Shown: in pieces, positions 48,194 to 60,270 of the stretch
How positions within the stretch are numbered: the stretch's first letter is position 1
Layout: each line of letters begins with the position of its first letter
Assembly (NCBI GenBank): GCA_028583405.1
Contig: CM053248.1
Location: forward strand, 24,354,543-24,418,542
Direction of reading: 5' to 3'
Length of the DNA: 64,000 nucleotides
Origin: Pogonophryne albipinna
Lineage: Eukaryota > Chordata > Actinopteri > Perciformes > Artedidraconidae
Made by a program: the position numbers and the translations under genes
The notes under the pieces: model-generated
What the model was told of the DNA's origin: nothing
The model's database searches: none
Seen by the model: only the letters and a program-made list of their open reading frames with translations

Positions 48194-49984
48194 CTGGTGA
48201 CAACAAACACAATGTGTTAGTTGGCTTTACAGATCAACAAACTAATTACAAAGATAAAATGTATACAGGAATATAATAACATTACAGGATAGAATGTAAA
48301 ATACAAATAAATTGAGTCAAATAAAATGAAATACAATAACAAAGTACCATAAAATGTAGGAACCAGGAGGGCGTTTAAGGGCAGCCTGAACCCAGCCCTT
48401 TATTAAAAAAGAAGTTCTCTAGCCTATAATATTTAGTAACATAAAAGGTCAAATAAAGGAAAAACTACAATGTGCCTCTAAAACGCAGAAGAGCGGAAGA
48501 CTAAAGTATGGAAACAGTTAGTAAAGCTCATCAAAACTACATTTTGTTTAAAAGGAACATTTGTTTTCTGAAGTCACATGAGTACTACCTTGGCCTTGGC
48601 ATCGACCCGTGCTCCATTCTGGATCAGATATTTGACCACATTAGACTGTCCGGCCCTCGCTGCCATGTGGAGCGCTGTCTCCCCCCTCTGCAACACACAC
48701 AAGAAAAAAAGAAAATGATAGTTATTCCCAAGTTTGAATATTCTAATTCATAAAAACTCTCCTTATGTTAAGATGGGAGGCAGAAAGAGGGAGAGAGAGA
48801 GCCCCCTTCCTCTCCACACCCAACCCTCCATAATGACGTCCCATAATGCTCCGTTTCTACGGTAACCTGGCCACAGACACGGCGTGGGCGACCAAATTCT
48901 TGGGGTTGAAGAGTTGAGCGTGCAGAACTCTTTCCCCTCTCTGTTTGCTCATTACCCACTTTGTCTCTTTCAACTCTTCCTCTACCTATCTCCTTCTCTT
49001 CTGTCTCTTCAGTTCTTTCAATTAGTCAACAGGGTCGGTAGTTAGAGTTTCCAGCTCACATCAAAAAGTGTTTATGGAGTAGATGAGAATGAGAGGTCCT
49101 CTGGTTACATACACATGGCATTAATAGACTTCCTCTCCTCCCTCCTGAAGTACACAGCTTTTCTCCGTTGTCTGTTCCAATGACTGTGCTTTCTATGTTT
49201 CATTATCAGGGATCCCAAGCCAAGGACTTTCCAGGTACAATTCCCTTAAGTTCAAGGATGCAACATGGCATAGTTTGGGACACGATAAACAGTTAGACTT
49301 CATACAGATTTGTTTTTTATCCTAATTAGCATGCTCTGCTACTGTAAAACACAGCAGCAGTGGATGAGAAAAGAGCATATTGAAATATTGCTTTTCTGTT
49401 GTTAATGCTTGTTGAAGTATTGTATACATTTATAAAGGTTTAATTGCACTTCCAGGAATGAGCAATCTCTATTGTCGCACAAAATATGTAAATTAAATCA
49501 CTTTCCAGGCCTCAAATTACCAAACATTGTAGAATTTCAAGGATCCAGGGGAACAATGCAATATATTGTTTTAACTTTTAATTTCAGTTCTTATACGCAT
49601 ATCATCCCTTTTTGAGTGTCAAAAGTTATCATCAGTCATTTGAAGCAGTGATTGTGGCCACTTGACAAATGAAGGACATTTTCACACTCTATTTTAGCTC
49701 TATTTTTGGTCTCCACCCACTCATTTGCAGCTAAATGCTCTACTATGTTCACCAGTTAGCCTGTAACTGCTGTTGAGCTTTTAGGTCAATCGTGATGAAA
49801 ACAACTGTGAACCTAACATTTGAACCCGAACAGAAAAGTCTGATAGATACACAATGAGCTGAAATGATTTATGAGGCTCCGTAGTAAATATAACTCCTTT
49901 AAACCACTGCCTATCATAGAAGAGAAACTGTACATATGGCAACTGGGAGGACAAAGAAGGATAAAAGAAGAAGGAAGAACTTAC
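48194..49984. other. ank3 introns flanking the repeat-14 exon
   Basis: Outside the exon at 48589-48687, no gene or named repeat is seen. Confidence 0.5.
48589..48687 (-). CDS. ank3: ank3 exon: ankyrin repeat 14
   Basis: A 99-nt phase-0 exon encoding [20 protein letters not shown] through [10 protein letters not shown]. Acceptor TTGCAG, donor GTAGTA. Matches ankyrin-G repeat 14, with several surface changes in the second helix. Confidence 0.96.
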
Positions 49985-50083
49985 CACATTGCTTGTGTTT
50001 GGTGAAGCCCCGTGGTTGATCAGCTGGTGCACGATGTTGTCGTGTCCCATAAACGCTGCAACATGGATTGGAGTCAGACCGGA
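49985..50083 (-). CDS. ank3: ank3 exon: ankyrin repeat 13
   Basis: A 99-nt phase-0 exon encoding [20 protein letters not shown] through [10 protein letters not shown]. Acceptor CTACAG, donor GTAAGT. Only about 500 nt separate it from the repeat-12 exon, and roughly 40% of that intron is the TG array. Confidence 0.96.
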
Positions 50084-50364
50084 CTGTAGAGCGAAGAAAC
50101 ACACAGAGCAAGGGAGAAATGAATGGAAATAACAACAGAATTTGCTGTTCTAAAATCAAGCAGAAATGTTAAATAGGAGATACAGTTTCAGAGTATAGAG
50201 TAGTAATATGTTTGAGTACAATCTACATAGTATTTAGTATGATGTACTTAAATGCAGTAAATATACTTGGTTACGTTACACCACTATGGAGACAAATGTA
50301 CTTAATATGATTCTATAACTAAAAACAGATTACAAAAAAAACACTGATGTCATTGTGTTTTAAT

Positions 50365-50583
<219 letters not shown>

Positions 50584-50585
50584 AC

Positions 50586-50684
50586 CTCAGTGACTGCCTG
50601 TATCGACGCTCCATGCTTCAGAAGTAGCTCCATCACCTTGACTCTGTTTTTCTTACAGGCAATGTGCAGGGGGGTGAAACCATT
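50586..50684 (-). CDS. ank3: ank3 exon: ankyrin repeat 12, with a TG array at its donor
   Basis: A 99-nt phase-0 exon encoding [20 protein letters not shown] through [10 protein letters not shown]. Acceptor TTTTAG. The donor is GTACGTGTGTG: the TG array of the next intron begins at the fifth intron base, so the last splice-site bases are themselves repeat sequence. Confidence 0.96.
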
Positions 50685-51743
50685 CTAAAAAACACAGGAA
50701 TTTAATAACAAATATCATTTTTTAAGTTTAAAAATAGTCCAAAAACAGTTTGTGTGGGTTCCCATGCAGGTTTTGCTGAGCTGGTGGAAGATAAGTGTGG
50801 AGCACCGAGTGGAACATACAGTACAAAGTGGGACTTTCTTTGCTTGTTCCCCCTCTTTCCTTCCCTTTTTTCTTCTTCTTCACTTGTCTGCATATAAACT
50901 ACACAAGCATGTGTGGAAATAATTAACTGGATTTTAAGCTGTAAAAAAAGAAAGAGTATGCTGCACTGAAATAGATACTTTTATGTACAACTTACTCCTC
51001 TCTTGCCAACGTTGTACACTCTGCCCCCTCCCTCCCCCCCCCTCGCTTCACTTTGAGGTTTCTGGCTCAATCCTATGACTTCATTTTCCTCTGTGTCCTT
51101 TTTTTCCGTCTCATTCTCTCTAACTATAAACTCCCAGTGCTCTAACCACACCCAGACTTCTCCCATTACAGCACAGAGATGGTTGTCTTACACCAACACA
51201 GTATAAGTGTCTTTTTAGTCTTGTTTAACTTGTTTACTTCCTTCATTCATTTCCTTCACGTGTCTTTTCTTCTTCATTAAAGTCTCTTATTACTCTCTTT
51301 TTGTTATAAACAGACACATAGTTGAGATAATGGGGGAGGTGAGGAAGAAAGGAAAGAAAGGAGGGAGAGAGGAAATGAAAGACTTAAAAATGAGGAAGGA
51401 TATTTTTGGTCGGTTGGGAGATGAAATCCTCGAGCCACTAAAAGGCTGCCACTACCACAACCTGGAGCAACACTGCTGCTTTAATCCATCTATTTTATAC
51501 TTTGATTTTTCTTCATTCTTTCCTCTCTAAAAACCTGTTTGTGCATATCACTTTTTCACAACATGTCTATAATATTCATATAGGATCCCTGAGGTTGCTG
51601 TAATAAATGTGTTATTTAAGCTAATGCCAAAGTGCCTTAACTTGCATTCTAATAGCCAGCAGGGCGGGTAAAAAGAAAACAAGAAGTCAGATTTTGTAGA
51701 AGTCTAGGAAAAAATGACCCTATTTTTAACTTGATTAATTCAC
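50685..51743. other. ank3 intron, first part, nothing recognised
   Basis: Contains pyrimidine- and purine-rich stretches but no exon or named repeat. Confidence 0.45.
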
Positions 51744-52132
51744 TTAAAGGTGGGGTAGGTCATTTTGGAGAAACCAGCTCGAGTGCGCTAGAATTTGAAA
51801 ATACACAGCCGGAAAAAATCTGCCACTTCCTTACAGAGCCCTCCTCCAACACACACGAACGCACACATGACCAATGAGGGCACGAGATGAGTTTGTGCAC
51901 AGATGGAAGGCTGACAGGCAGGTAGGCCATCCAGTTACTTTAGCCGGGGCGGCTAAAATGATTAGTCGTGCTTTTTACAGTACTACGGCTTCCACAGATG
52001 ACATTTTTTTATGGATTTGTTGTCAAAGCACTTAAGATATTCATTGCTATCGGGATGTTAAGAGCATTCCATGGAATATAACAAAAAGTGTATCTCGAGC
52101 CGGTTTCTCAAACTTACCTACCCCACCTATAA
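51744..52132 (-). mobile_element. TIR element, family A, copy 2 (inverted)
   Basis: Starts TTAAAGGTGGGGTAGGTCA and ends TTACCTACCCCACCTATAA. The interior is the reverse complement of copy 1 (ACAGATGGAAGGCTGACAGG, ATGTTAAGAGCATTCCATGG). 389 bp. Confidence 0.85.
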
Positions 52133-52506
52133 TATACTTTTCATTGACCAGTTTATAGTCTTAAACACTAGTTTCAATCTTTTTCAATAAAGCATAAAGA
52201 TCCTTCTGTGAATTATATTCCCCTTTAGAGCAAATAGAAAATGAAGCAGGGTATGGTTTGATGTACCTTGTTGTTGAAGTGTCACCAATATAGCGTTTTA
52301 CGGTTTGGGTCTTTTTTAGTCTTAGAACTTCAACCCATTGGAAGTTTATTTGGTGTATTCCACTGTAGCTCCAGTCTGCCATGATACTTCTGTTTGCTAG
52401 ATGGCAATGGCTAATAACCAAGATGGTGACAGTCGGAATGAAAAACTCAAGACTTTGAAAGGTAGTCCACAAACCAATGGCTACCTCACAGTGACATCAT
52501 CTACAT

Positions 52507-53442
52507 CAGTGGTTCTCAACTGGTCAGGCCTCGGGACCCACTTTTTCCTTTGTCAATAAAGTGCGACCCGAAATGTTGAACCACTCAAATCTATTCAACA
52601 ACAAATTGTGCTGTAATATATACGCTTTTCAGCATACAATATTAATTAAAGTGAAGTACAGTGCATATATTCCTTCACAGAACTAAAGTATGCTTTTAAA
52701 AAAGGTTTAATGAGATGATGGAATCAAAGCTGAACTGTATAACATAAAAAGGCACACATGCTGAAAACCAAACCCCAGAAGGGGGGACTGGGGGGATTCT
52801 CTCCCAGGAGATTTTTACTACGCATTCTGGTACAGTACACTCTGAGAAGAAAATAAATACATCTATTACTACACGACATATTAATAATATTTTATGCCAT
52901 TGTTTCACTTTGTTCTGACAGCTGAACTTGCTGCTCCACACAGAGAGAAGAGCAAAGAGGAAAGAGTCTGTGTGAATTACCTTAAATTGTGGGTAAGGGT
53001 AGATAGCCCCCATTGTTCTGTGACCTGTCAATCATCAAACCGGGGGTCATATTTCATTATGTGTTCATTTGTATCTGAAGTTGTACCTATGGATGTAAAA
53101 AGAGTAGTTCTACCGCAAAGTTATTCTCCGTGGGGACTTCCGGCAACAATCTTGATTCTGATTGGCCAGAAGACTCGAAAAAAAATCAGCAAAGATGTTT
53201 TATTGAGAAGATGATCACTACGTGACAGAAGTTTTCAAAACCGTTTATGGTCTCCGGTACTTCCAGTCCAATGCCTATTGCATGCACAGCGTTAGAAAAT
53301 CGGGCCTTCAAAATAAAAGTTAGACTTTTTTTTCTCAAAAAAAAAAATGATTTAAAAGAAAGAATTCTATTTATTTTTTCTTCACTCACACATCTGCGTC
53401 CCACTCGAAACGGGTCCGCGACCCACCAGTTGAGAACCACTG
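52507..53442. mobile_element. hAT-type non-autonomous element with perfect 8-bp TSD
   Basis: The ends are inverted: CAGTGGTTCTCAACTGGTC at the left and ACCAGTTGAGAACCACTG at the right. The flanks are an exact 8-bp direct repeat, ATCTACAT (52499-52506 and 53443-53450), the target duplication expected for hAT. 936 bp, no transposase open frame. Confidence 0.92.
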
Positions 53443-53667
53443 ATCTACATGATACATACAGTTGAATAGGTTGGTAACCCTTTTGAGAAATGGGGGCAAG
53501 ATCTGTCTATCATCCCACCATCTTAACCCCTTCTCTGTTTCTGTCTATTTTCCTGAAACGTTCTGTTCCCCCAAACAAATCCAGACTTGATAATTAACTT
53601 TTGTTGAGATGATTTCCAAAGCTCGAGAGCGTCAACTGTCTCCGGTCTTAAATCATTTTATCCTCAC

Positions 53668-53865
53668 CAGAGCCTTGGCGTTGGGGTTGGCCTTCTTGTC
53701 CACGATCACCTTTGCCACCTTGTAGTGTCCGCAGTGTGCCGCCACGTGCAGCGCTGTCAGATAGTCGTTGGTCACGTCATCCACAGGCACCTCGTGGTGC
53801 AGCAGCAGCTGGACACAGTTCAGGTGGTCGCCCTGGGTCGCCATGTGGAGCGGAGACAAACCGTT
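53668..53865 (-). CDS. ank3: ank3 exon: ankyrin repeats 10 and 11
   Basis: A 198-nt phase-0 exon holding two 33-residue repeats: [20 protein letters not shown]... and [20 protein letters not shown].... Acceptor CTACAG, donor GTGAGG after NPNAKAL. The fused double-repeat exon is conserved in the family. Two substitutions stand out from the mammalian sequence: HHEVPV for QHNVPV, and KVIVDKK for KVLLDKK. Confidence 0.96.
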
Positions 53866-55051
53866 CTGTAGGGAATAGGGTCACCAGTTAATAAAGCTGT
53901 AGTTGACATCAGTTGTGGAATGACATTTAGTACAGTTAATCAATTACAAATTATATGTACCATTAATAGACCACCAATCAACAACTATTTATTATTATTG
54001 ATATTAATAATTTTTCATGCAAAAACACATCATGGTTCTGGCTTCACAAATGTGTAACCAAAGCATTTTTCCTTGTATTACTAAGTATTGGGAATATTGT
54101 ACTACGGGTTGGATAAAGCATTTTGATGGTGTCAATATGGTCTCTGAGAAATTATGATTGTAGTTTTTACTAATTTCAGAATTTCTCCAAACCAAACCTT
54201 GGATTGAATAATAATGGAAATAAGATGCAGGTGAATCCATGGAAATAATCATTAGTTAATTCTTAGAAAATGGCTCCACCTCAACGAACTACAATAGAGT
54301 GGTGTTAGCATTTTTACTAGTCCTTTTGTAATTTCTTCACCATTTAGTAATTCGTCACTGTGTAAGAGGGTTTGTCAGAGTAGATGAGCCAGAGTCAAAT
54401 TGAAACAGTAAGTAGAGTCATAAAAACAGGTGAGAAATTAAGAGACACACAAAGGTTGGAGGTGTACCTTTGTCTTGGATAGTATTGGAGCTCCTCTGTC
54501 CAGCAGCATCTCCACCACCTGCTCATGGCCACTCCTGGCTCCACAGTGGAGAGGAGTCAGACCGTCCTGGGAGAAACAAACAGCACAGGCACAGTTCACT
54601 TCATACTATTATTAACAGTGTCCCTAAGCAATGCAATAAAGTCTTCAATGCACGGGCTAATGCACTGCAGGTCACTTCCAAACCACTGTAGGAGGTTTTT
54701 GGGTGATATTGATATTGAATTTGAAGAATGATATGGTGGTCTATAGGTTAGTAGAATCCCTTATCAAAACAAAATGGGGACCCACCGTTTGACTTGATGT
54801 AGATGATGATATAATACTGTATGAGTACTATTGTATTGGAGGATAAATGGACAAAGCTCGGGCTCTTGAAATACTTTTTTTGTTCAAAGATGTGAATTGA
54901 TTAAGACGTAAGGGGCTTTTAAGTTTAAATGTTTTTTATTGTATCTGTCTTTTGCTGGTCGCTAAGTTTATAGAAGTATATTGCTGAATTGATGGAGACC
55001 TAACAAATATTTACATCATTAAAAAAATGTAGATTTTTGATGCGTTTTTAC
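53866..55051. other. ank3 introns flanking the repeat-9 exon
   Basis: No gene or clear repeat outside the exon at 54468-54566. Confidence 0.5.
54468..54566 (-). CDS. ank3: ank3 exon: ankyrin repeat 9
   Basis: A 99-nt phase-0 exon encoding [20 protein letters not shown] through [11 protein letters not shown]. Acceptor CCCAG, donor GTACAC. The [19 protein letters not shown] stretch is nearly identical across vertebrate ankyrins. Confidence 0.96.
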
Positions 55052-55150
55052 CTTGGTTCGTGCATCTATCTTGGACCCTCTCTCCAGCAGCAGCCGCACC
55101 ATGTTGCCGTTCCCACGTTTGGATGCTACGTGCAGTGGTGTTATGTCATT
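55052..55150 (-). CDS. ank3: ank3 exon: ankyrin repeat 8
   Basis: A 99-nt phase-0 exon encoding [20 protein letters not shown] through [11 protein letters not shown]. Acceptor TCTCAG, donor GTAAAA. Matches repeat 8 of ankyrin-G ([14 protein letters not shown] core), with conservative changes in the second helix. Confidence 0.96.
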
Positions 55151-55481
55151 CTGAGAAAGAAAAAAGCACAATTTCCTTATTCAGCCACAAAGACAAGAAG
55201 ACACAGAAATGTATCACCCATTTCAAGTCATATTTGTTTTAAGAGAAAGGATAAATAACAATAGTAACACTACACTAAATGTCCTAACTTTGTTTTTGCT
55301 CACATAATGTCAAGTAACTTAAACATGAATAATGACATTGTGCATTCAATGGGCTTCCAAACGAATTTTAACTGAAAATGAAACCTTCCAACACATTCCA
55401 GACAGCCTGTCCGTGTCGCCAGCATTTTAATACATCTCCCTTGTCTAAAATGTGCCTACAAAAAAGGGCTCTATGTGACAG

Positions 55482-55628
55482 TGGCCGTTTCTCAATGTCG
55501 AGGAGACTTGCTTGGTAGCACATGTATGCTGGGCATTTAAACAGTGATTCGGCGCCACTCGATGACGTAGTATGCTTGAAATAGTGGCTCTGGAGCAGCT
55601 TTACTCAACATTGAGAAACGGCCAGTGT
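55482..55628. mobile_element. Short MITE (147 bp), GGCCGTTTCTCAATGT ends
   Basis: The left end CAGTGGCCGTTTCTCAATGT pairs with the right end ACATTGAGAAACGGCCAGTG as an inverted repeat of about 17 bp. No clear target duplication. Confidence 0.65.
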
Positions 55629-55979
55629 AGGAGGAAACTAGATAAATATCCCCCTCTAGGGGAACATTACCAGTCAAGCAGCTTTAGCCTCAAAGAGGTT
55701 TTAACGTTCTAGTTTTTTCTATAGGGGTAAAGAGGAGGGGGAGGTTTCAATAAGACACTCTTCTGCACTGTATTATTGTACGTGGTACAATTGTATCTTC
55801 ATATTTGTTTGAAAACAGACTGATACACAGTGATGTTTGCAAGAATGTCTTTTAAATAAGGTCACAAAAATATAAAATAACCTAAATGATTTGACATTTT
55901 CTACAATAAATGCATGGATGGATTTCTGAAATAGGCTACAGGCCAACAGGTAACAGGAACTGGCGTCCAAATAGAAATA

Positions 55980-56262
55980 AAAAACAACTACAAAGAGACA
56001 CAGAATAAAAACAAAGAGACACAAAATGATCAAAAAGATATGCAAAAATCACTACATAGAGACACACATATACTACAAAGAGACTCAAAACAACTGTAAA
56101 GAGACAGAAATGAAAGATACTGAACATTACAACTACAGTAAGAGACACAAAAAGACCACAAAGAGACTCAAAACAACTACAAAAAGACACACAAATAACA
56201 ACAAAGAGACACAAACTTCAAAGAGAGGCATCACAACTTCAAAGAGACACACAACAACCCCA
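55980..56262 (+). repeat. Degenerate minisatellite (ACTACAAAGAGACACAAA)
   Basis: Roughly 16 imperfect copies of an 18-nt unit around ACAAAGAGACACAAA. It creates short open frames on both strands that are not genes. Confidence 0.85.
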
Positions 56263-56741
56263 AAGGATTTACAAACACATTTAAATCTGTGGTGCATCTT
56301 GCTTCTATGTTGAACAGTCTGTTCCAAAATCAGTCAGGAGTCAATCTAAAAGGACATGGCTGGCTTTTATTCTAAACTTTATATTCAGTACATTTTAAAT
56401 AACATCAAAAATTAGGACTAAGTATTAAGTAGTTAATTCTAAATAAGTTAAACATCTTCTTCTACCCCTGCTTATTTGGGACATACTCAGTCTCAAACAG
56501 CCATACACCCAGCATCCTGCTCCTGTCTGTAGGATCCTATAGCACACTGACATCTCGTATATGTTCTCCAGCAGAGTGACAGGCACAGCTGCAGGATTAG
56601 TGTGTACGTGTTAGATTCCTGCACACACATCGTCCCGCCCTCTCATATGAGAGTCATACAGTGAGTGTTTGCAGAAGCCCTGACTTCAAAAGGTGTGTGA
56701 ATATGTGTGTGTGTTTGCCTTCTTTGAAGCAAAGTACCTAC

Positions 56742-56840
56742 CCTTGCCTTGAAGTCCACAGCTGCCCCTCTGTTCATCAGGAGTGTTGCTACGTTGATAT
56801 TGCCGTAGTGAGCCGCAATATGGAGAGGAGTGAAACCGCT
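56742..56840 (-). CDS. ank3: ank3 exon: ankyrin repeat 7
   Basis: A 99-nt phase-0 exon encoding [20 protein letters not shown] through [11 protein letters not shown]. Acceptor CTCAG, donor GTAGGT. It has the canonical TPLHIAA helix-1 and VATLL helix-2 motifs. The Phe-Lys near the end replaces the Phe-Thr of the mammalian protein. Confidence 0.96.
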
Positions 56841-57563
56841 CTGAGGGGGACGAGAGACAGAAAGATAGACACATTAAATTAAAAGAGAGAATAAAGGAAT
56901 ACAAACATAACTCTCTCAATGAGCTGCGAGCAAAGCATATATTAAATAGCAGCTTGGCCAAAAGCAGGCTAATAGAGCAGACGAAGGTTGAGCAGAAGTC
57001 AAACATGCTCTGAGTCGTGGGTTCACATCTTATTAGAAATACTCTTCTACTTTTCTTGAGTGATAGTAGCAGCGACATAGGTCAGCTGTGTAGTGGATAG
57101 AATCACAATTATATTCAAACATAGCACATTGAGCTCCTGTCAAATAAGAAACATGCAAAGGCAATTTTTAAAGTGTCTATTTAGGATTTGTCTCAATTCC
57201 TTCAACAACAAAAAAGAATCTTGCAAATCTTGACATGCAGTTAATCGTGCTTCTGCATTAATCAAAGACAATATTGATTTAATAGGAAGTATGTTGTTCT
57301 AAAAAGGATGCTTTGAAGGAAGTATTTGTTGGAAGGCTTGACCTAAAGAAACCTTTAAATGAGTCATAAACCAGCTTAATTCATGTACATGGGTTCAAAA
57401 TACTCATTCAAAATCATTCATTTGTTCAGATCTTTTTCAGACTTAATAAATCACTTCCATTTCCAAAGCAACACATAGGAAAGGTCAACATGCTATTACA
57501 AAATGAAACCAAGAAGCTACTTTATAGAAAGCTGACTAAACTGATTTCTGGGCACAGTGACAG
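56841..57563. other. ank3 intron 5' of the repeat-7 exon, nothing recognised
   Basis: Part of the intron between the repeat-7 exon and the 24-nt microexon. Confidence 0.5.
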
Positions 57564-58684
57564 TTAAAGGGGGGGTAGGTAAGTTTGAGAAACCGGCTCG
57601 AGATACACTTTTTGTTATATTCCATGGAATGCTCTTAACATCCCGATAGCAATGCATATCTTAAGTGCTTTGACAAAAAAGCCGTAATACTGTAAAAAGT
57701 ACGACCAATCCGTTTAGCCGGCCCGGCTAAACGGATTGGATTGCCTTCCTGTCTGTCAGCCTTCCATCTCGTGCACGCACAAATGTATCTCGTGCCCTCA
57801 TTGGGCGTGCATTGCAGCAGTACTTCAATGACTCGCCAGCAACAGGCGGCCACTTTCACCATGGCAGAGTTAGGTTCAACATCGTCTACTGGTGGCAAAA
57901 GAAATAATGTAACGGAGCAAATTAGGAACAAAAACAAAGTGGAAACTAGGAGAATTCAAACCAGAGTCAATATCGGAGTTGCTTTTCAACGATGGCGACA
58001 ACTGATGCAACACACCTATGGGGGTTATTCCCTATCTTTATTCAAGAGCGTTGTATTTAAATTTGAGAGCATACTTTATGTATTTATTTCCCTCAAACCC
58101 TGTCCTCGCACTCAAATAGTGCCTGCTTGCACTTAGATTTGCTCTGCTTCTGCTCAAACTGTACGCTTGCACTCAGATATATTGCTGTTTACGGATTTTT
58201 TCTGCTCTCAGATTTATTCTCTGCGCGCTCGAAACTTTTGTGCAACAATCCTGTCAAAATCCCTCAACCAATAGGAGGCCAGGTGTCCTTGCGGGTGCGT
58301 TCGTTTTACTTATTACAGCGTCCCGTAAGGGCGGTTACTCTTTGGTTTGTCTTTGGTGCGATGACAGGGTTTGAGTGAAGGAAATCAATAAAGTATGCTC
58401 TCAAATTTAAATACCACGCTCTTGAATAAAGATAGGGAATAACCCCCATACACACCGAGTTGAAATCTGACGCCGTGGTCGCTCTTTTTCTCTTGGACAG
58501 GTTTTGTATGGTTTACAATTCCCCTGAACTATATAGCCAACCTAAGTCATGTGCGCGTTCATGTGTGTTGGAGGAGGTGCTCTGTAAGGAAGTCTGAAGG
58601 AAGGGGCGGATTCTTTTCGGCTGTGTACTTTCAAATTTTAGTGCACTCGAGCCGGTTTCTGAAACTTACCTACCCCCCCTTTAA
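57564..58684 (+). mobile_element. TIR element, family A, copy 3, longer and interrupted
   Basis: Starts TTAAAGGGGGGGTAGGTAAG and ends CTTACCTACCCCCCCTTTAA. It shares the outer parts of copies 1 and 2 and has an extra interior with an open stretch, MAELGSTSSTGGKRNNV... then NIGVAFQRWRQLMQ, which is cut by a nested element at 58018. Across the nested element the frame resumes as HTELKSDAVVALFLLD. The RW(R)xL...D.ELA.FLLD pattern is common in fish transposon-derived proteins. Not an active gene. Confidence 0.8.
58018..58449. mobile_element. Nested TIR element (432 bp) with about 60-bp inverted ends
   Basis: The left end ATGGGGGTTATTCCCTATCT and the right end, its complement, extend as inverted repeats for about 60 bp. 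It is flanked by a 7-bp direct repeat ACACACC (8-bp ACACACCT / ACACACCG with one mismatch). It is inserted inside family-A copy 3. Confidence 0.85.
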
Positions 58685-60270
58685 GCATTTTTTTCAAAGG
58701 ACAGTCAGCATAATGTCACATTTGAAAAAAAAGAAGCAATTTAATTAAATCTACTGGCATGCTCCAGTTTGTCCTCTCATTGGCAGCTAAATGAGAGCCT
58801 TCGATGGTATAAATCACTGACATTTAATTTAACTTAATTCAGACAAAAGCAATACAGTCTACACAATGTCTTAAGCAGTGTGAGAGCAAAAGCACTTAAT
58901 AGATGTGTAATTGTAACTGGAGTAGGATCACATTACAGAAAGGTTCTTCTGTGGGCGGAAAAAGGTAACGGGGGAAAGAACAAAAACATCAACTCTGTGA
59001 CAAATGTAATTATAACTGCTAAACACATGTAATTAGCCATTTACGGTAAAGAGGATACAAACCTAGAGAGTGATGGTTTAATGATCTGGAGCAACACATG
59101 CAAATCATTTTCTGGGCAGACCACAGACGAAAAATTACTTTTTCATCGTTGAAAATTCAATATTGCAATATGCTAGTTATTCTCTTAAAAGACATAAAAA
59201 GAACGGTGTCATATCAGGCAAATACTCTTATTCTTGTTAATGCATGAGTTGGACAGAAATATCAATATCATTCCCATGTCTGTATGGAAGATATGAAGCT
59301 AAAGCCAGCAGCCAGTTAGCTTAGGATTCAGTCTGGTTACAGCTACTGTAGGGGGAGACTCCCAGGACATCTATTTTCCAATTACATTTGTTATGGATCA
59401 AACAAATGATATATAATGTTCAAGTTGTAATGCTAGGCTAAGCTGCTGCCTTTAGCTTCTCATTTACCACACAGATATAAGAGTGATGTCAATCTTCTCA
59501 TCTTACTCTGCAAAATAGCAAATAAAGAGCATTTCCCAAAATATCAAACCATTCCCTAAAGTCTGAGCAGAAGGCCTAAACCTTCATATTTAGGCCTTCA
59601 TACCCTTAGCATGTCTATGAACAACAATTGCAGCAAAGTGTTCACTGCTGCCTTTTTCATGTTAAAAAAGACATTCACAAAAAATGTTTTCTGATTCAAT
59701 GCTTCAATCGATTTAAATGGAAATTAGGCTTTTTTTTTGCATTAGACAAGAATAACTACCGTAAGCATACCATACATTAAGAACCAGTTCTTTGTTTTCA
59801 TTAGAGATGTAATTCCTTATCTCTTTTGTGTCAATGAAAACTGATTTTCGTGAAATAAAGGAGGAGAAAACAGTATCTCATGTTAAAAATGTAAACAAGT
59901 ACATCAAAGTGCAGAACCCCAACAGGACTGCTGTTGTATTGATCAAATTCGGCTTGATCGGCTCATAAGTGAAATGTTTCCAAAAGCTCTATGTATATAT
60001 ATATACAGTATATATAAAGGTATCTCTAATGGCATTTATTAAAACTCTGCTAAAAAGCTGCAAGCCACTGGATGCACATAGAGCAAAGTCAAAAATGCGA
60101 TGCAGATTTAAAAAAAAGCAGGTGCACAGGTGAGACATTGTCAGCAGCGAAAGCTTCATGCCAGCATTTACGGTGCATGCCAGCAGACAGAAGGCTTTGG
60201 CTTTGCAATGGTGACCATGAGTGAACACTGAAAGGAGAGGAAGGAGAGAAGAAGACAAGAGAAGATGTAC
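58685..60270. other. ank3 intron with TTAGC-type fragment
   Basis: About 59270-59570 has GCCAGTTAGCTTAGGATT, GCTAGGCTAAGCTGC and ATCTTCTCATCTTACTCTGC, a TTAGC-family remnant. No other content recognised. Confidence 0.5.

Noticed and set aside
55773..56327. Open frames on both strands rich in Phe/Val or Lys/Thr
   Set aside because: They are translations of the ACAAAGAGACAC minisatellite.
57741..58136. 131-codon plus-strand open frame as a host gene
   Set aside because: It lies inside a TIR element and runs into a nested element, so it is transposon-derived.
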